A program made the translations under genes and the position numbers. Shown one piece after another: positions 52,559 to 61,240 of a DNA stretch of 64,000 bases. Below the pieces are notes generated by a model that saw only the letters and a list, made by a program, of their open reading frames with translations, was not told where the DNA came from and made no database searches. Location: NCBI RefSeq assembly GCF_036997615.1, contig NZ_JAWLQA010000001.1, one strand, 5' to 3'. Position 1 is the stretch's first letter. Every line of letters begins with the position of its first letter. Origin of the DNA: Brachyspira sp949287565 (GTDB lineage Bacteria > Spirochaetota > Brachyspiria > Brachyspirales > Brachyspiraceae).

Positions 52559-53866
52559 ATGATTAATAAAAATAATTTTTTTTCTAGAGATAATAATTCT
52601 TTAACACATAATAAAATTTTCGTTATTGGCGGAGAAATACTATTAATTACTATAGTATTTACTGCATTTTTCTATTTTTGTTATTTGATTAAAGATATAA
52701 TAAACCCTATTATATTATTCCTTATACTTATAGCGGCTCTAGTACCTTTTTGGAAATATATATGGGCTAAAACTTCAATAGTATTAATATTAGCCCTATT
52801 CACATTATGGGTAATTAAAGAGGCTGGATATTTGGTTGCTCCATTTATTTGGGGTATATTCATTGCATATATGTTTGATCCTTTAATAACAAAGATGCAG
52901 AAAAAAATTCCTAGAATAGTAGGCGTATTATTAATATATATACCATTACTAATATTAGCTATAATATTCGTTATATTTATACTTCCTAGAACTATAGAAC
53001 AAGTTGAAATAATATTCAAAACATTGCCGCAATATGTAGATAAAATATACAATTCTATATCGGATATGCTTATAACATTATCCGAAAAATTAAATAGAAC
53101 TGTAGGAAAAAGTTTTGATATAAATTTAGAAATAGATTCAAAAGCTATAAATGATTTTTTATTTGGAAATAGCGGTGTTATAACATTAATGTATAGAAAA
53201 ATAATAGATTTTAGATTTAAAAATATTAATAGTATAACAACAATATTCAGTATAATATTCTCATATTTTGTAATACTTCCATTTGTTACTTTTTATTTAA
53301 TGCTGGACTTTCAAAATATTAAAGAAAGAATCATAAAAATAATTCCTATGAGATGGCAAAGCTCTGTAAGTAATATAATAAAAAATTCAAATTATATTAT
53401 AAACAGTTATGTAGTTGGAATGACAATATTAGCAGTATCATTTTTTATAATAAGTTATATATTGCTATCTGTAACGAATACTAAATATGCTTTTATGTTG
53501 GCTTTACTAAGAGGACTTTTAAATTACATACCATTCATAGGACCATTTGCAGCATTTATATCAGCATTATTTATAGGTGTAATTACAGAGCCTGTATGGT
53601 GGCATGGTGCTTTAAAAATGTGCATAATATATGGGGTTATACAAATATTAGATTCAGGAATAATGGCACCTAAAATATTAGGAAAATCAGTAAAGATTCA
53701 CCCTATAGCTGTAATGTTCAGTACTATTATAGGAGGAGTTCTCTTTGGTTTCTTAGGAGTATTATTTGCTGTTCCTTTCTGCGGAATTATTATTATCACT
53801 ATAAAAAACTTTTTTAATAAATATTATCATTCAAAATTTTACACTTTAACTAAAAGAGGCGAATAG
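52559..53866 (+). CDS. AI-2E family transporter (PerM/TqsA-like)
   Basis: A 435-residue membrane protein with about eight membrane segments in two clusters (about residues 20-130 and 225-420) around a hydrophilic middle region. Family features include EAGYLVAPFIWGIFIAYMFD (about residues 78-97) and the C-terminal LLNYIPFIGPFAAFISALF (about 321-339) and ILGKSVKIHPIAVMFSTIIG. Members export autoinducer-2 or act as sodium-proton antiporters; which applies is unknown. It abuts the SRPBCC gene without a gap. Confidence 0.88.
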   Translation: MINKNNFFSRDNNSLTHNKIFVIGGEILLITIVFTAFFYFCYLIKDIINPIILFLILIAALVPFWKYIWAKTSIVLILALFTLWVIKEAGYLVAPFIWGIFIAYMFDPLITKMQKKIPRIVGVLLIYIPLLILAIIFVIFILPRTIEQVEIIFKTLPQYVDKIYNSISDMLITLSEKLNRTVGKSFDINLEIDSKAINDFLFGNSGVITLMYRKIIDFRFKNINSITTIFSIIFSYFVILPFVTFYLMLDFQNIKERIIKIIPMRWQSSVSNIIKNSNYIINSYVVGMTILAVSFFIISYILLSVTNTKYAFMLALLRGLLNYIPFIGPFAAFISALFIGVITEPVWWHGALKMCIIYGVIQILDSGIMAPKILGKSVKIHPIAVMFSTIIGGVLFGFLGVLFAVPFCGIIIITIKNFFNKYYHSKFYTLTKRGE

Positions 53867-54397
53867 ATGTTAGTTTACTTAGTACCTATATTTATAATAC
53901 TTCCATTATTTCTAATGGCTATTATGATATTTTTACCAACCTTTATAGGAAAGAGAATACCTCCAGCTTTTTCAAAAGAAAAAACTCAAGTATTTAATAT
54001 TAAAAGAAATGAATTATATAATTTGCTTATAGATTATGAAAATTATCCTGCTTGGTTAAAATATATATCAATAGTTCGCACTGAAAAACTGGATAATGAT
54101 AAAATAAAAATAATGCAGACATATTCTAATAGAAGAACATATCAGGAATTAATAGAAGTAAGAAGAATAGAGAACAGCGAAATATCTATGGTAAAAACAG
54201 AAAATGAATTTACTGCTTTATGGACATATATATTAGAAGATACAGAAAATGGAAGAACTAGACTTACAATAAAAGAAACTATGTATGTATATCATCCATA
54301 TTTGAGATTTATGCTTAAATATGTACTTATAGATGAAAATGGTAAGAATGACTTTTTCAGAAGAGTAAGAAGTTTCATAAACAAACATAAACAATAA
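53867..54397 (+). CDS. SRPBCC (START/polyketide-cyclase-like) protein with membrane anchor
   Basis: 176 residues. A hydrophobic N-terminal segment (about residues 2-26) is followed by a helix-grip domain: FNIKRNELYNLLIDYENYPA (about residues 43-62), WLKYISIVRTEKL, then RLTIKETMYVYHPYLRFMLK. The start codon directly follows the stop of the permease gene (53866/53867), so the two are translationally coupled. Such domains bind hydrophobic ligands; the ligand is unknown. Confidence 0.75.
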   Translation: MLVYLVPIFIILPLFLMAIMIFLPTFIGKRIPPAFSKEKTQVFNIKRNELYNLLIDYENYPAWLKYISIVRTEKLDNDKIKIMQTYSNRRTYQELIEVRRIENSEISMVKTENEFTALWTYILEDTENGRTRLTIKETMYVYHPYLRFMLKYVLIDENGKNDFFRRVRSFINKHKQ

Positions 54398-54599
54398 TTT
54401 TTTATTATTGTTATGCTCGTCAACAAAGTCCACCTCGCGGCAGGTGTCACCTACAATAACCTACTTGGTGGCTACAACTCGCTTTTATATATTAATTATG
54501 CTATTAATTTTTTAGAGCGATAAACGAGCAGCTGATAACTGACAAAGTAAGTTGTCAGCTATTTTTTAGCGAGTTTATCGCTAGCAACAATAAAAAATT
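54396..54599. repeat. Short repeat-like segment with inverted ends (degenerate relative of the GC-rich elements)
   Basis: About 200 bp whose ends are imperfect inverted repeats (AATTTTTTATTATTGTTATG at the left, AGCAACAATAAAAAATT at the right). CAAAGTCCACCTCGCGGCAG (54424) matches modules of copy 1 (GAAGTCCACCTCGC, then GCGGCAGGTG). A second perfect inverted repeat, AGCGATAAAC (54516-54525) and GTTTATCGCT (54573-54582), encloses CTGACAA/TTGTCAG. It lies between convergent genes and may also stop transcription. Confidence 0.5.
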
Positions 54600-54600
54600 A

Positions 54601-54939
54601 CTATTTTCTGTTCTTCTCTCCCCACACGCATATAGCATCTAATATTGGTATTAATGACTTTCCTCTTTTAGATAAGCTATACTCTACTTTTGGAGGTATT
54701 TGCGGATATTCTTTCCTAACAACTAAATCATCCTTTTCTAATTCTTTCAAAGTTAAACTCAATGTTTTATGAGATATATTAGATATTATTCTTTTTAATT
54801 CATTATATCTCACTACATTTAATTCTGACAATATATATAATATTATCATTTTATATTTACCTGATATCAATGACATAGTATAAGCAAAACCTGTATCTTC
54901 CATATATTTTTCTTTCAATTTGCTATTATCTTTTTTCAT
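54601..54939 (-). CDS. HxlR-family transcriptional regulator
   Basis: 112 residues, a MarR-like winged helix of the HxlR family (YodB/HypR type), often redox- or electrophile-sensing. Family pattern: GKYKMIILYILSELNVVRYN (about residues 28-47), ISHKTLSLTLKELEKDDLVV (about 55-74) and VEYSLSKRGKSLIPIL. The single Cys, near residue 105, is in the C-terminal part, not at the N-terminal position used by YodB. It is divergent from a flavoprotein reductase, which it probably controls; a direct repeat in the gap is a candidate operator. Confidence 0.92.
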   Translation of the reverse strand: MKKDNSKLKEKYMEDTGFAYTMSLISGKYKMIILYILSELNVVRYNELKRIISNISHKTLSLTLKELEKDDLVVRKEYPQIPPKVEYSLSKRGKSLIPILDAICVWGEKNRK

Positions 54940-54976
54940 ATATTATCCTTTATGCTTATTTTACACTTTACTTTTA

Positions 54977-55002
54977 GTTAGTATATAACACTTTTGTTAG
55001 TA
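54977..55002. promoter_or_regulatory. Direct repeat GTTAGTA, candidate HxlR operator
   Basis: GTTAGTA occurs at 54977-54983 and 54996-55002, 19 bases apart (about two helical turns), with a further TATAAT at 55019-55024 upstream of the flavoprotein gene. Position in the divergent gap suggests regulation of both genes. Confidence 0.4.
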
Positions 55003-55071
55003 CTTGATAATTATAATATATAATACTAAAATAATAATATCAATAATAATTTACTATATAGGAGTAAAAAA

Positions 55072-55629
55072 ATGAAAAAAATATTAATTTTAAATGGAAG
55101 CCCTAGATTAAATGGTAATACTTCTGCATTGATAGAAGAGTTTACTAAAGGAGCAAAACTTAATGGAAATGATATAATAAAATTCGATTTGGACAGAATG
55201 AATATACATTGCTGTAAAGGCTGTTTGAAAGGCGGTAAAAATCCTGATAGTCCATGCATCCAAAAAGATGATATGGATAAAATATATCCTCATTATAAAG
55301 AAGCTGATATATTAGTACTAGCTTCACCTATGTATTATTGGTCTTTCTCCGCTCAATTAAAAATATTTATAGATAGAATATTCGCTGTTACTGAAATAGA
55401 TCCTAATTATAAAACACCGTATAAAGAATGTTTTATGCTCATGGCAGCAGAAGGAAATGATGATAACAATTCTAAACCTGTTATAGAATATTATCAATCT
55501 TTATTGAATTACTTGGGCTGGAAAGATTTAGATTATTTAATTGCAGGAGGAGTATTTAACATAGGAGATATAAAAGGAAAATATAAATTTTTAGATAAAG
55601 CATTTGAAATGGGAAAAGCTATAATTTAA
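55072..55629 (+). CDS. NADPH-dependent FMN reductase (flavodoxin-fold) family protein
   Basis: 185 residues. The FMN phosphate loop is ILNGSPRLNGNTSALIEEF (about residues 4-22), with CCKGCLKGGKNPDSPC (about 45-60) and ILVLASPMYYWSFSAQLKIF (about 80-99) as in NAD(P)H:quinone/FMN reductases. Such enzymes under HxlR regulators often detoxify quinones or electrophiles. GGAG lies before the ATG. It is probably monocistronic. Confidence 0.88.
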   Translation: MKKILILNGSPRLNGNTSALIEEFTKGAKLNGNDIIKFDLDRMNIHCCKGCLKGGKNPDSPCIQKDDMDKIYPHYKEADILVLASPMYYWSFSAQLKIFIDRIFAVTEIDPNYKTPYKECFMLMAAEGNDDNNSKPVIEYYQSLLNYLGWKDLDYLIAGGVFNIGDIKGKYKFLDKAFEMGKAII

Positions 55630-55700
55630 ATCATTTACATTAATTCATTTTAATATATAATTTATAGTCAATAAATTTAAAAAATAAGGATTTTTAATAC

Positions 55701-56663
55701 ATGATTAATTTTGAACCTATTTCATTAGAAAAACAGGAACTTTATCATAAATATTTTTCTATGACTCCGGAGCAATCTGCTGATTATACATTTATGAATT
55801 TGCTTGGATTAAAAGATATATACATGCTTGAATGGGCATTTACTGAAAAACTAGTTTGGATAAGACAGAAATCACCATATACCATATATTGGGCACCAGT
55901 AGGCGATTGGTTTAATACTAACTTCTGCACCGATTTTAGCCCTTGTGAAATTTCAGGTGAAACTATAATAAGAATACCTAAAGAACTTGCTTTATTTTGG
56001 GAGAAAACAACTAAAATAAAAGTAAAAGAAACTAGAGATGAATGGGAATACTTATACGATTTTAATGAATTAGTAACATTACCCGGTAAAAAATTTCATA
56101 ATAAGAAAAATTTATATAATCAATTTCTTAAAAACGAATTCAAATATGTCCCAATAGATAATAAAACTGTAATAAATGATATACTTGATTTCGAGGCTAA
56201 ATGGGAAGAAGAAGAGAAAAAAAACAATGCTGCTTCAAATGAAAATAATGCAGAAGAATGCGAAACTTTTGACAGTACTAAACTATTAACTCATGAAGTG
56301 AGAGCCGAAGCAGATACTATAATGATAAAAACTTTACTTGGTAATTGGGATATAATAAATAATATAATAGGCGGTGCTATTTATATAAATAACAAAATAG
56401 TAGCATATACAATAGCTGATTTAAGTATGAGAGATACTATTGTAGTTCATTCAGAAAGAGGAGATAGAAATTACAAAGGAACATATCAGGCAATAAACAG
56501 AATGTTCTTAGAGAATTTAAAAAATTATGTAAGTGATTATGAAAGATTTAAATTTGTTAATAGAGAGCAGGACGTTGGAGATTTAGGACTTAGAAAAGCA
56601 AAAATGTCATATAATCCTGTAGGATATATAGAGAAGTATAAAGGTTTCTGTACAGAATTCTAA
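55701..56663 (+). CDS. DUF2156 (phosphatidylglycerol lysyltransferase C-terminal-like) protein
   Basis: 320 residues, soluble. The GNAT-like DUF2156 fold is indicated by YTFMNLLGLKDIYMLEWAF (about residues 31-49), LPGKKFHNKKNLYNQFLKNE (about 131-150) and the C-terminal FVNREQDVGDLGLRKAKMSY (about 287-306). An acidic Glu/Asn insertion sits at about 172-195. Related domains in MprF transfer aminoacyl groups from tRNA to lipids, but this one lacks the membrane half, so its acceptor is unknown. Confidence 0.83.
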   Translation: MINFEPISLEKQELYHKYFSMTPEQSADYTFMNLLGLKDIYMLEWAFTEKLVWIRQKSPYTIYWAPVGDWFNTNFCTDFSPCEISGETIIRIPKELALFWEKTTKIKVKETRDEWEYLYDFNELVTLPGKKFHNKKNLYNQFLKNEFKYVPIDNKTVINDILDFEAKWEEEEKKNNAASNENNAEECETFDSTKLLTHEVRAEADTIMIKTLLGNWDIINNIIGGAIYINNKIVAYTIADLSMRDTIVVHSERGDRNYKGTYQAINRMFLENLKNYVSDYERFKFVNREQDVGDLGLRKAKMSYNPVGYIEKYKGFCTEF

Positions 56664-56702
56664 TAAATTATAAATATAAAGCTAATTTATAATTTTTTCA
56701 AT

Positions 56703-56740
56703 AAAAAAGGAAGCCCGAAAAAATCGAGCTTCCTTTTATT
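56703..56740. terminator. Bidirectional intrinsic terminator
   Basis: AAAAAGGAAGCcCGA pairs with TCGaGCTTCCTTTTA, flanked by A-runs and T-runs, between the convergent DUF2156 gene and oadB. Confidence 0.8.
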
Positions 56741-56756
56741 TATTTAGATATACTTA

Positions 56757-58133
56757 TTAACCTAATATAGCCAAAAGTACACCAGCAGCAACTGCAGAAC
56801 CAATTACTCCTGAAACGTTTGGACCCATAGCATGCATAAGTAAGAAGTTGTGAGGGTTAGATTCCTGTCCAACTTTGTTAGCAACTCTTGCAGACATAGG
56901 AACAGCTGATACTCCAGCAGCTCCGATAAGAGGATTGATTTTGTCTTTGCTGAATAAGTTCATAAATTTAGCAAGAAGTACTCCGCCTGCTGTACCCATA
57001 GAGAATGCTACTAAACCTAATACTAATATACCCAATGTTTCAAAACGTAAGAATTTATCAGCAGCTAATTTACTACCAACAGATAAACCTAACATTATTG
57101 TAACAATATTTATTAATTCATTTTGAGCAGTTTTAGAAAGTCTTTCAGTAACACCAGATTCTTTTATTAAATTACCAAACATTAAAGCACCAATTAAAGG
57201 AGCAGCATCTGGCAATAATAAAGCAACAAGTATTATAACAGTAAGAGGGAAAATGATTTTTTCTCTTTTACTAACAGGACGAAGCTGTTTCATTTCAATT
57301 TTTCTTTCATTTTCAGTAGTTAGCCATTTCATAATAGGAGGCTGTATTATAGGTACTAAAGCCATATATGAATAAGCAGCAACAGCAATAGCACCCAACA
57401 AATGAGGTGAAAGTCTTGAAGCTGTAAATATAGCTGTAGGGCCGTCAGCACCTCCGATAATACCTATTGAAGCAGCATCTTTCAATGAGAAAGAAATTAC
57501 TGGTATGTATGTAGATATTATCATAGCACCTAATAAAGTACCGAATATACCTATTTGAGCAGCAGCACCTAATAAAGCAGTTTTAGGGTTAGCAATAAGC
57601 GGACCAAAGTCTGTCATAGCACCAACACCAATGAATATGAATAATGGGAATAAACCTGATTCAATACCAAAAGTATATATCTGACCTAAAAAACCGCCGC
57701 TGCTTATAGTAACAGGTATACCATTCATAATCTCTACTACAGGTAAAGCCGCAATATTTGCTATAGGAATATTAGCTAAAATTCCTCCCATACCTATAGG
57801 GATAAGAAGAAGCGGTTCAAAGCCTTTAGCTATAGCAAGATAAACTAAAAGCAAGCCAACACAAATCATTATAGCATTCTGCCATAATGGAGCAGATTTT
57901 ACTTTAATATCATTTAATTTAGTTTGATATTTTTCTTGTTTACTCTTTTCAGCTTTAACCTGAGCATCTGCTATTTCTTTTTCGCTTCTAGGAAATAAAC
58001 CTCCGAAAGCAGTATTTCTCACCAAAGAAATAAGCGAATCTTTTATATTAAGAGGTTCCTGATCACTTTCTTGAGGCAACACCACAGATGCTGTCATAAA
58101 GATAAGTGCAAATACTAAAAATATTTTTCTCAT
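56757..58133 (-). CDS. oadB: Oxaloacetate-decarboxylase-type sodium pump, beta subunit
   Basis: The membrane subunit that decarboxylates carboxybiotin and exports sodium. 458 residues with about ten membrane segments. The family signature GIIGGADGPTAIFTASRLSP (about residues 225-244) and the sodium-site region GAAGVSAVPMSARVANKVGQ (about 402-421) are intact. It is longer than usual because of an N-terminal extension: a signal-like segment (residues 1-20) plus about 65 mostly charged residues before the first core segment (APLWQNAIMICVG). Last gene of oadGAB. Confidence 0.92.
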   Translation of the reverse strand: MRKIFLVFALIFMTASVVLPQESDQEPLNIKDSLISLVRNTAFGGLFPRSEKEIADAQVKAEKSKQEKYQTKLNDIKVKSAPLWQNAIMICVGLLLVYLAIAKGFEPLLLIPIGMGGILANIPIANIAALPVVEIMNGIPVTISSGGFLGQIYTFGIESGLFPLFIFIGVGAMTDFGPLIANPKTALLGAAAQIGIFGTLLGAMIISTYIPVISFSLKDAASIGIIGGADGPTAIFTASRLSPHLLGAIAVAAYSYMALVPIIQPPIMKWLTTENERKIEMKQLRPVSKREKIIFPLTVIILVALLLPDAAPLIGALMFGNLIKESGVTERLSKTAQNELINIVTIMLGLSVGSKLAADKFLRFETLGILVLGLVAFSMGTAGGVLLAKFMNLFSKDKINPLIGAAGVSAVPMSARVANKVGQESNPHNFLLMHAMGPNVSGVIGSAVAAGVLLAILG

Positions 58134-58166
58134 TATTTTTATCTCCTTAAAATCAGCATCTATATA

Positions 58167-59966
58167 TTAGCCAACTATAGCCAATTCCTGACCTGCAACT
58201 ACAGCATCACCCGGTTTAACTTTAACTTCTTTAACTACTCCGCTTGCAGAAGATTTTATTTCAACTTCCATTTTCATAGCTTCTACTATTAATATAGTAG
58301 TTCCGTCTTGAACTTGAGTTCCTACAGGAGCAACTATTTTTAATACTGTACCAGGTAAACCAGCAATAACAGGAGTAGCAGAACCTGATGAAGCAGGAGC
58401 AGCAGATTGAGCAGCACCGGCAACTATACCATCTTTAATACTATAATCATAGCTTACGCCATCAACTATAGCTTTTCCATTTTCTATTTTTATACCATAG
58501 CTAGAACCGCCAACTGTAACAGTAACTTCATTACTTGTAGCTTTAACATCAGAAGCACCGCCTGCATTCTTTCTAATACCAAGTTTAGCTTCGCCTTTAA
58601 GGAATTGAATACCTTTTTCTTTACAAGCAGCAGCTATAAATACATTTTCATCAGAAAGATCTGTAATACCAGCATCTTTTAAAGCCTGTTCAGCAGCTTT
58701 TCTACCTTTTTTAGGGTTTTTATCATCTATATCCATAGCAAGTTCAGTAGTAGGCTGTAAACCTAATTGTTCACTAGCTATTTTTACGATTTCTGGATCT
58801 GGAGTAGAAGGTGTTTTACCAAAATAACCTAATACCATTTTTCCATAACCATCAGCAATTTTTTTCCATTCACCTTGCATTACATTATTGAATGCTTGTT
58901 GGAAATAGAACTGAGATACAGGAGTTACTGAAGTACCAAAACCGCCTTTTTTAACAACTTCTGTCATAGCTTTAATAACTTCAGGGAATCTGTTCATAAC
59001 ATTAATATCTCTCATCATTTGAGTATTAGCTGTTAAAGCACCGCCAGGCATTGGAGCGAATGGAATCATAGGCTCTACTGTTCTACTTTCAGGTGGTAAG
59101 AAGTAATCTTTCATACATTCTTTGAATACTTCTTCAGCTTCTCTGATTTTATCTATATCTACATTAAGAGTATATTCAGTGCCTCTTAAAGCATGCCACA
59201 TAACTATTAAGTCTGTTTGACAAGTACCGCCTGATACAGGAGCAGCTGAAAGGTCTATACAATCAGCACCAGCATCTAAAGCAGCTCTGTACTGAACAGC
59301 ACCTATACCTGCAGTCTCATGGCTATGCATTTGTATATGTACATCTTTACCTAATATTCTTCTAGCTTCTTTAATAGTATCATAAACTACTTGAGGAGTT
59401 GTAGTACCTGAAGCATCTTTGAAACATACAGAATCAAAATCTACTTTATCTTTGATTTGAGTTAATACTTTGCCATAGAAAGCAGCATCATGTGCACCTT
59501 CACATCCTGGAGGAAGTGCCATCATACTAACACATACTTGGTGTTTTAATCCTGCTTCTTTAATACATTTACCGCTGAAAATAAGGTTATTAACATCATT
59601 TAAAGCGTCGAAGTTTCTAATAGTTGTAATACCATGTTTTTTGAATAAATCAGCATGAAGCTTAATCATTTCTCTAGGCTGAGATTCCAAACCTACAACG
59701 TTAACTCCTCTTGCTAAAGTTTGTAAGTTTACATCAGGACCTACAGTTTTTCTGAAAGTATCCATTACATCAAAAGCGTTTTCATTGTTATAGAAAAATG
59801 CACTTTGGAAAGTTGCACCGCCGCCTGATTCAAAATATGTAACGCCTGCTTTAACAAAAGCCTCTACTGCAGGCATAAAATCCTTAGATAATACTCTAGC
59901 ACCATAAACGGACTGAAAACCATCTCTGAATGCTGTTAGCATAAATTTTACTTCTTTTTTAGCCAT
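58167..59966 (-). CDS. oadA: Oxaloacetate-decarboxylase-type alpha subunit (carboxyltransferase plus biotin carrier)
   Basis: 599 residues. The carboxyltransferase TIM barrel shows metal ligands in LTAFRDGFQS (Asp about residue 15), the carbamylated-Lys region VCFKDASGT (about 186) and the HxH pair in IQMHSHETAG (about 217). A Pro/Ala/Ser-rich linker leads to a biotinyl domain with IVEAMKMEVEI near residue 567 (Lys of AMKM biotinylated). The first motif is RDGFQS rather than the LRDAHQS of most oxaloacetate decarboxylases, and much of the barrel diverges, so the substrate could be another 2- or 3-oxoacid. GGAG precedes the start. Confidence 0.9.
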   Translation of the reverse strand: MAKKEVKFMLTAFRDGFQSVYGARVLSKDFMPAVEAFVKAGVTYFESGGGATFQSAFFYNNENAFDVMDTFRKTVGPDVNLQTLARGVNVVGLESQPREMIKLHADLFKKHGITTIRNFDALNDVNNLIFSGKCIKEAGLKHQVCVSMMALPPGCEGAHDAAFYGKVLTQIKDKVDFDSVCFKDASGTTTPQVVYDTIKEARRILGKDVHIQMHSHETAGIGAVQYRAALDAGADCIDLSAAPVSGGTCQTDLIVMWHALRGTEYTLNVDIDKIREAEEVFKECMKDYFLPPESRTVEPMIPFAPMPGGALTANTQMMRDINVMNRFPEVIKAMTEVVKKGGFGTSVTPVSQFYFQQAFNNVMQGEWKKIADGYGKMVLGYFGKTPSTPDPEIVKIASEQLGLQPTTELAMDIDDKNPKKGRKAAEQALKDAGITDLSDENVFIAAACKEKGIQFLKGEAKLGIRKNAGGASDVKATSNEVTVTVGGSSYGIKIENGKAIVDGVSYDYSIKDGIVAGAAQSAAPASSGSATPVIAGLPGTVLKIVAPVGTQVQDGTTILIVEAMKMEVEIKSSASGVVKEVKVKPGDAVVAGQELAIVG

Positions 59967-59993
59967 TCTTATATCTCCTTAAAAAACTCACTA

Positions 59994-60242
59994 TTACTTA
60001 GATTTATTGCTATGAATATGTGCCAAAGCTATAGCTATAGCAACCATTTTATCATTATTTACTGTTTGAACTGGTGCTGGAGAAGATGAAGAGGCCTCTT
60101 GAGGAGGAGGCATTAACTTATCTACCTGAGCTACAACAGTACTAACTATTTTCATAACATATACTAATATGATTAAAAACAATACAACAACGCCCATACC
60201 TATGACCATTATTTGTAGAGCTTCCATGATACTACTGTTCAT
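59994..60242 (-). CDS. oadG: Oxaloacetate-decarboxylase-type gamma subunit
   Basis: 82 residues. One membrane segment (about residues 9-33; ALQIMVIGMGVVVLFLIILV) is followed by a Pro/Ser-rich linker and a short C-terminal helix (MVAIAIALAHIHSNKSK) as in OadG proteins, whose His-containing tail contacts OadA and metal. ATG 60242 is preferred over TTG 60245, with GGAG eight bases upstream. First gene of the oadGAB operon. Confidence 0.88.
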   Translation of the reverse strand: MNSSIMEALQIMVIGMGVVVLFLIILVYVMKIVSTVVAQVDKLMPPPQEASSSSPAPVQTVNNDKMVAIAIALAHIHSNKSK

Positions 60243-60279
60243 CAAAAATACTCCTATTACTGTAAATTTTTAATAATTC

Positions 60280-60308
60280 ATTATACACTATCTTTTACTT
60301 ATATACAA
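60280..60308 (-). promoter_or_regulatory. Promoter of oadGAB
   Basis: On the minus strand TTGTAT (60308-60303), a 17-base spacer and a perfect TATAAT (60285-60280), 37 bases before oadG. Confidence 0.6.
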
Positions 60309-60349
60309 GTGTATTTATTACAAAATATAGCTTTAATATCACAATATAT

Positions 60350-60377
60350 TTGACTTTATAAAAATACTTAATATAAT
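60350..60377 (+). promoter_or_regulatory. Promoter of murI
   Basis: TTGACT (60350-60355), a 16-base spacer and a perfect TATAAT (60372-60377), 34 bases before murI. Confidence 0.6.
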
Positions 60378-60411
60378 AATACAAGCTAGTTAATATAATA
60401 GGATAAAAAAT

Positions 60412-61239
60412 ATGAACATTGACTCTTTTTCATCAGATATGCCGATAGCTGTTTTTGATTCCGGATTTGGAGGCTTAACTGTTTTAAAACAATTACTAAA
60501 AATATTACCAGATGAAAATTATATATATCTTGGAGATAATGCTAATATACCTTATGGTGATAAATCAAAAGAAAAAATTATAGAACTAACATTAAAAATG
60601 GCAGATTTCCTAATAAAACAAAAATGCAAAATGATTATCATCGCATGCAATACTATATCAGCATGTACTTATAATATTTTAAAACAAAAATATGAAATAC
60701 CAATAATAGAAGTTATATCAAATGGTGCAATAGATGCTTTAAATAACACAAAAAATAATAACATATCAATAATGGGTACTGAATTCACTGTTCATTCAAA
60801 TGCATATAAAGATATGATAAACAATCATAATAAAGAGATAAAAGTTACACAAGTAGCATGCAAAGATTTATGCCCTATGATAGAAAATGATTGGCATAGT
60901 TATGATAATAGATTAGAAGTTCTTGCAAACTATTTAGAAAGTATAGATAAAAATTCAGATACTCTAATATTAGCCTGCACTCATTATCCTCATATAACAG
61001 ATGATATAAAATATTTACTTCAAAATAATATAAAAAATTCTGTAAAAAACATAATAGATCCATCATATCATACTGCAATATCAGTAAAAAAATATTTGGA
61101 AGAAAATAATTTACTTAATAACAGTAATGAGAAATATGTAAAAATATACACAACGGAAGATATAGAAAAAGCAAATAAAATAATAGATATTTTTATGCCT
61201 AAAAATTCAAAATATAGTTTAGAAGAAATAAAATTATAA
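60412..61239 (+). CDS. murI: Glutamate racemase
   Basis: Makes D-glutamate for peptidoglycan. 275 residues. The substrate loop VFDSGFGGLTVLKQL (about residues 14-28) and both catalytic cysteines, in IIACNTISAC (about residue 79) and LILACTHYPH (about 190), are present, with YLGDNANIPYGDKS after the first strand. It is divergent from oadGAB and its stop codon is one base from the stop of the convergent VWA gene, so no terminator separates them. Confidence 0.95.
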   Translation: MNIDSFSSDMPIAVFDSGFGGLTVLKQLLKILPDENYIYLGDNANIPYGDKSKEKIIELTLKMADFLIKQKCKMIIIACNTISACTYNILKQKYEIPIIEVISNGAIDALNNTKNNNISIMGTEFTVHSNAYKDMINNHNKEIKVTQVACKDLCPMIENDWHSYDNRLEVLANYLESIDKNSDTLILACTHYPHITDDIKYLLQNNIKNSVKNIIDPSYHTAISVKKYLEENNLLNNSNEKYVKIYTTEDIEKANKIIDIFMPKNSKYSLEEIKL

Positions 61240-61240
61240 T

